Source: an uncultured Verrucomicrobiota bacterium
GTDB lineage: Bacteria; Verrucomicrobiota; Kiritimatiellia; RFP12; UBA1067
Assembly: GCA_946615275.1 (NCBI GenBank)
Contig: CAMOHV010000004.1
Span: forward strand, 1-18,017
DNA length: 18,017 nt
Direction: 5' to 3'
The notes beneath the pieces were generated by a model. That model worked only from the letters and a program-made list of their open reading frames with translations. It ran no database searches and was not told where the DNA came from. Shown piece after piece: positions 14,850 to 18,017 of the stretch. Position 1 is the first letter of the stretch. Each line of letters begins with the position of its first letter. A program made the translations under genes and the position numbers.

Positions 14850-15640
14850 GTCGTGGTTCCCTCCAATGGCTCCCTGAAGCGGAACGTCGAGATGTCCACG
14901 GCCTTCCTGGTCGCGGGGTCGAAAGTGACCACCGCCCCCTCAAGCGTGGCCGGGCCTCCCGCCACCTCGAAGCGGGCCGGAACTCCGGTGAGGAACTTCT
15001 GCAGGACGGGCTTGAGGTCTCGCCCGAGCGAGGAGCGCCAGGGCCCCGTCATGCCCAGGTCGCTGAGGAACGCCGTGCCGCCGGGGAGGATCGTGGCGTC
15101 CGACGTCTGCACGTGCGTGTGCGTTCCCACCACGGCCGTGACGCGCCCGTCGAGATAGTTCGCCAGGGCGATCTTCTCGGATGTGGCCTCGGCATGGAAG
15201 TCCACGAACACCGGGACGTCCTTCGGCATCTCGTTCAAGGCGGCGTCGGCCGCGCGGAACGGACAGTCCGCCGGCCCCATGAAGACCCTCCCTATGAGGT
15301 TCAGCACCGCGAACCTGCAGATCGGCGTGGTCACCAGCGTCCATCCCTTCCCAGGCGCCGACGGCGGGAAGTTCGCAGGGCGCACTATGCCCTTCAGCTG
15401 CCCTATCGTGGGCGCGAACTCCTTCTGCCCCCATGCGTGGTCGCCGAGCGTGATGGCGTCGGCCCCCGCCTCGAAGATCTCCTTCGCGAGCGGAACCGTC
15501 AGACCAGACCCCGCGGCGGCGTTCTCGGCGTTCACCACCACCGCCGCAAGGCCCAGCTCGCGCCTCAGCCCCTGGACGCGCTCCTTGAAGATCCGCCGCC
15601 CAGGGGAGCCGACTATGTCGCCTAGCATGAGGATCTTCAT
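14846..15640 (-). CDS. ymdB: YmdB-family metallophosphoesterase (TIGR00282)
   Basis: 264 residues, the usual length. MKILMLGDIVGSPGR carries the first metal-binding Asp (Asp8). VNAENAAAGSGLT (37-49) has the metal-ligand Asn/Glu, ITLGDHAWGQKE (63-74) the following Asp-His, FVDFHAEATSEK (about 145-156) and VVGTHTHVQTSD (about 169-180) the remaining histidines. Members in Bacillus are calcineurin-like 2',3'-cyclic nucleotide phosphodiesterases affecting RNA turnover and biofilm formation. The start is 22 bp after metG, and the gap is purine-rich with GGAGG and GGAG. It ends overlapping the GH113-like start by 4 bp. The symbol follows the Bacillus family name, not a proven role here. Confidence 0.9.
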   Translation of the reverse strand: MKILMLGDIVGSPGRRIFKERVQGLRRELGLAAVVVNAENAAAGSGLTVPLAKEIFEAGADAITLGDHAWGQKEFAPTIGQLKGIVRPANFPPSAPGKGWTLVTTPICRFAVLNLIGRVFMGPADCPFRAADAALNEMPKDVPVFVDFHAEATSEKIALANYLDGRVTAVVGTHTHVQTSDATILPGGTAFLSDLGMTGPWRSSLGRDLKPVLQKFLTGVPARFEVAGGPATLEGAVVTFDPATRKAVDISTFRFREPLEGTTT

Positions 15641-15662
15641 CGCTCCGCCTCCCCCTCCACGA

Positions 15663-17780
15663 TCATGTGGCCGGGCATCCCGCCCCGGCCTCGGCCGACG
15701 CCGACAGCGCCCCGCCGCTCACTCCCGGCTCCCCCGCGAAGAGGATCATCCCCTCCGAGACCCCCACGCTCATCTTGCGCGGCGCGAGATTCGCCACGAA
15801 AAGCACCTCCCGGCCCACCAGCGCCGCAGGGTCGGGATACGCCGCGCGTATCCCGCTGAATATCGTGCGCCGCCCGAGTGGGCCGCAGTCGAGCTCGAAC
15901 TTCAGCAGCTTCGACGACTTCGGCACCGTCTCGCACGCAAGCACCTTGCCCATGCGGAAGTCGATCTTCTCGAAGTCCGCGAACGAGATCTCCGGCTTGA
16001 GCGGCGGAAGGCCCTTCGCCGATCCCGGCGCTTCGCCTCCCGCACCAGCCACTTTGCTCTTGTTCTTCGACGCGCGGCTCTCGTGCGCCACCTCGCCCGT
16101 GGACGCCGGGTTCACCGTGGCGGCCTTCACCATCGCCTCCACCTGCTTCTGGTCGATGCGGGTCGCGAGATACTCGTACTTGCCGATCGAGACGTCCTCG
16201 AGCGTCCGCCCGGCGTCCGCCCATGAATACGGCCCCTCGCCGAAGAGCTCCGACACCTTGTCGGCGTACACCGGAAGGACCGGCTTCAGGTAGATCGCGA
16301 GGATGCGGAAGACGTTGAGTATCGCCGTCAAGGTGGCCCGGGTGGCCTCCGCGCCGTCGGGCGCCTTTATTGTCTTCCACGGCTCGCGCCTGTCGAAGAA
16401 CATGTTGGCGGCGTCGGCGATCTTCGCCACCTCCACCGGCACCTGCGAGAATCGGCGCGCCTCGTAGTGGGCTGCGATCGTCTCGGCGCGCGAACGCGCC
16501 TCCGCGACAAGTGCCCGGCCTTCGTCGTCCAATGCGCCCATGCGCCCGTCGAGGTGCTTGTTCAGCATCTGCGCGCCGCGCGAGGCGAGGTTGGTGATCT
16601 TGCCCACGAGATCGGAGTTGACGCGCGAGACGAAGTCCTGCAGGTTGAGGTCCATGTCGTCCATCGTCGGCCCCAGCTTGCACGCGTAGTAGTACCTGAG
16701 CGCCGACGCCGGCAGATGGTCCAGGTATGTGCGCGCGTTCACGAACGTGCCCTTGCTCTTGGACATTTTCTCGCCGTTCACCGTCAAAAACCCGTGCACG
16801 AACACCTTGTCGGGCGTCTTCACCCCTGCCGTGTGCAGCATCGCCGGCCAGAACAGGCAGTGGAACCGTATGATGTCCTTGCCGATGAAGTGATAAAGCT
16901 CCGTGGCCTGAGCGCCACCTTCCGCACTAGGCGCTTCTCCCTGCGGCCACCAATCCTCGAGCTTCTGGCCGTGCGCCGAGCACCAGTTGTCGAGCGAGGC
17001 GATGTAGCCTATCGGCGCGTCCACCCAAACGTAGAAGAACTTGCCGGGGCGGCCAGGGATCTCGAATCCGAAGTAGGGCGCGTCGCGCGAGATGCACCAT
17101 CCCCTGAGGGGCTCGTTGAACCATTCGAGGAGCTTGTTGGATATCTCGCTCGCGGTGTGCTTCGGCAGCCACTCCTTGAGGAAGTCGCGGAAAGGCTCGA
17201 GCTCGAAGTAGACGTGCTCGGAGTCGCGCACGGTCGGCGTGCCGCCGCAGGTGGTGCAGACAGGACTGCCCAGCTCCTCGGCGGCGTATGTGGCGCCGCA
17301 CTTGTCGCAGCTGTCGCCGTACTGGTTCGGCGCGCCGCACTTGGGGCAGACGCCCTTCACGTAGCGGTCCGGCAGGAACATCCTGCACTTCTCGCAGTAG
17401 AGCTGGGGCGAGACGCGCGTGGTGACAGCGCCGCTTCTCTCCATCGCCGCGAAGATGGACTCCGAATGGGCCTTGTTCTCCGGGGAGTTTGTGGAGTAGT
17501 AGTTGTCGAAGGATATCTCGAAGTCGGTGAAGTCCTTCAGATGGGCTGCGTGCGAGCGGGCGATGAGCTCCTCGGGGGAGATGCCCTCGCCGCGCGCGCG
17601 GATCATCACGGGCGTGCCGTGGGTGTCGTCCGCGCACATGTACACGCACTCGTGCCCGCGCATCTTCATGAAGCGCACCCACATGTCCGTCTGGATGTAC
17701 TCCACCAGATGGCCGAGGTGTATGTCCCCGTTTGCGTAGGGGAGCGCGCTTGTGACGACTATTCTTCTTTTCTCTGACAT
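15663..17780 (-). CDS. metG: Methionyl-tRNA synthetase with C-terminal tRNA-binding domain
   Basis: 705 residues; charges tRNA-Met in the cytoplasm. Class I motifs HLGH (21-24) and KMSKS (338-342) are intact. The zinc region has four CxxC knuckles (129/132, 145/148, 158/161, 175/178), as in the two-zinc MetG1 type of E. coli. TELYHFIGKDIIRFHCLFWP (293-312) is diagnostic. A flexible linker rich in S, G, A and K (about 557-592) joins the catalytic part to a Trbp111/EMAP-like tRNA-binding domain (598-about 685: FADFEKIDFRMGKVLACETV). About 10 extra residues (GEAPSAEGGA, 281-290) precede the YHFIGKD motif. The start has a weak AGGT 7 nt upstream and a good promoter. It heads the metG-ymdB-GH113 unit. 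Confidence 0.97.
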   Translation of the reverse strand: MSEKRRIVVTSALPYANGDIHLGHLVEYIQTDMWVRFMKMRGHECVYMCADDTHGTPVMIRARGEGISPEELIARSHAAHLKDFTDFEISFDNYYSTNSPENKAHSESIFAAMERSGAVTTRVSPQLYCEKCRMFLPDRYVKGVCPKCGAPNQYGDSCDKCGATYAAEELGSPVCTTCGGTPTVRDSEHVYFELEPFRDFLKEWLPKHTASEISNKLLEWFNEPLRGWCISRDAPYFGFEIPGRPGKFFYVWVDAPIGYIASLDNWCSAHGQKLEDWWPQGEAPSAEGGAQATELYHFIGKDIIRFHCLFWPAMLHTAGVKTPDKVFVHGFLTVNGEKMSKSKGTFVNARTYLDHLPASALRYYYACKLGPTMDDMDLNLQDFVSRVNSDLVGKITNLASRGAQMLNKHLDGRMGALDDEGRALVAEARSRAETIAAHYEARRFSQVPVEVAKIADAANMFFDRREPWKTIKAPDGAEATRATLTAILNVFRILAIYLKPVLPVYADKVSELFGEGPYSWADAGRTLEDVSIGKYEYLATRIDQKQVEAMVKAATVNPASTGEVAHESRASKNKSKVAGAGGEAPGSAKGLPPLKPEISFADFEKIDFRMGKVLACETVPKSSKLLKFELDCGPLGRRTIFSGIRAAYPDPAALVGREVLFVANLAPRKMSVGVSEGMILFAGEPGVSGGALSASAEAGAGCPAT

Positions 17781-17810
17781 TTCTGACCTGTGCTTTCTAG
17801 AACGCAGTAT

Positions 17811-17838
17811 ATTCTACCATATTCCTCGCCCATGTGAA
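17811..17838 (-). promoter_or_regulatory. metG: Sigma70-like promoter of metG
   Basis: On the minus strand TTCACA (17833-17838), a 16-bp spacer and TAGAAT (17811-17816), each 5/6 to consensus. Transcription would start near 17804, leaving a leader of about 24 nt before the metG ATG at 17780. The leader is too short for a T-box or SAM riboswitch. Confidence 0.6.
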
Positions 17839-17858
17839 AGACTCTTCTCGACAGGCCG

Positions 17859-18008
17859 CTATTCCGCCTTGGCGCCGATCTCCCCTGGTTTTCTCCCTTG
17901 ATTTGCGGCCGCAACGGCAATTCGCGACGCATAGCCCTATCCCGCCTTGGCCTTGAACCTCTCTGGCCTCTTCCCTGTGGCCGCCACGGCTATTCGCGGC
18001 GCGTAGTC
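17859..18008. repeat. Degenerate tandem repeat, two units of about 71-78 bp, reaching the window edge
   Basis: Unit A (about 17859-17936) and unit B (about 17937-18008) align along their length, with shared ends (ctatyccgccttggc... and ...attcgcgrcgcrtag). The length difference is about 6 bp. On the minus strand both read in one frame as YAPRIAVAATGKRPERFKAK and YASRIAVAAANQGRKPGEIG, each closed by TAG (17937-17939 and 17859-17861). The plus strand is also open here with repeats of CGRxGxSRR. It may be the 3' end of a gene lying upstream of metG plus a partial copy of it, or a non-coding repeat array. No gene can be called from 81 bp at the edge. Confidence 0.6.
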
Positions 18009-18017
18009 GGGATGCAG

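Noticed and set aside
17781..17838. Riboswitch or T-box leader upstream of metG
   Set aside because: The promoter leaves only about 24 nt of leader, too short for either.

Overview
The window is high-GC, gene-dense bacterial chromosome (about 95% coding) with 13 protein genes. Twelve lie on the minus strand and one, a U32-family RNA hydroxylase, on the plus strand. I see no rRNA, tRNA, CRISPR array, transposase or phage gene. The gene content fits a Gram-negative, double-membrane organism: a LolC/E permease, a predicted outer-membrane lipoprotein and ExbB/ExbD proteins. A DUF5009 acyltransferase-like protein, periplasmic TPR proteins and an ExbB-ExbD-ExbD-'squalene-cyclase-repeat' array suggest the PVC superphylum (Verrucomicrobiota/Kiritimatiellota/Lentisphaerota-like). 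That placement is inference from gene content only.

Layout. (1) Positions 1-8608, minus strand, read right to left: a large secreted TPR protein, a small secreted TPR protein, an ExbB/TolQ proton channel with an N-terminal export signal, two ExbD/TolR paralogues, a membrane-anchored protein with a TonB-like acidic/proline-rich stalk carrying an alpha/alpha-toroid (prenyltransferase/squalene-cyclase repeat) domain, and a LolC/E-type ABC permease cut by the window edge. Gaps inside the block are 9-72 bp, so it is probably one operon. It looks like a proton-motive-force-driven cell-envelope machine whose TonB-like partner ends in a toroid instead of a TonB C-terminal domain. This is the best candidate for an undescribed system. 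(2) Positions 8648-11285, minus strand: a DUF5009/NagX-like membrane acyltransferase, a DUF3261-like lipoprotein and a KAS III (FabH-like) condensing enzyme, translationally coupled; together they suggest lipid or glycan acyl modification of the envelope. (3) Positions 11351-13765, plus strand: a U32-family (RlhA-like) RNA hydroxylase carrying two in-frame copies of a hairpin-ended DNA element. (4) Positions 13722-17780, minus strand: metG, a ymdB-type phosphodiesterase and a secreted GH113-like glycosidase, tightly packed; the last overlaps the U32 gene tail to tail. (5) Positions 17781-18017: the metG promoter and a degenerate tandem repeat running to the edge.

Regulation visible in the sequence: sigma70-like promoters precede the TPR operon, the DUF5009 operon, the U32 gene and metG. 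In the first three the predicted transcription start falls on or within about 5 nt of the start codon, and no Shine-Dalgarno sequence is present, which suggests leaderless or near-leaderless mRNAs. Genes inside the operons mostly have good Shine-Dalgarno sequences. No convincing terminator was found.
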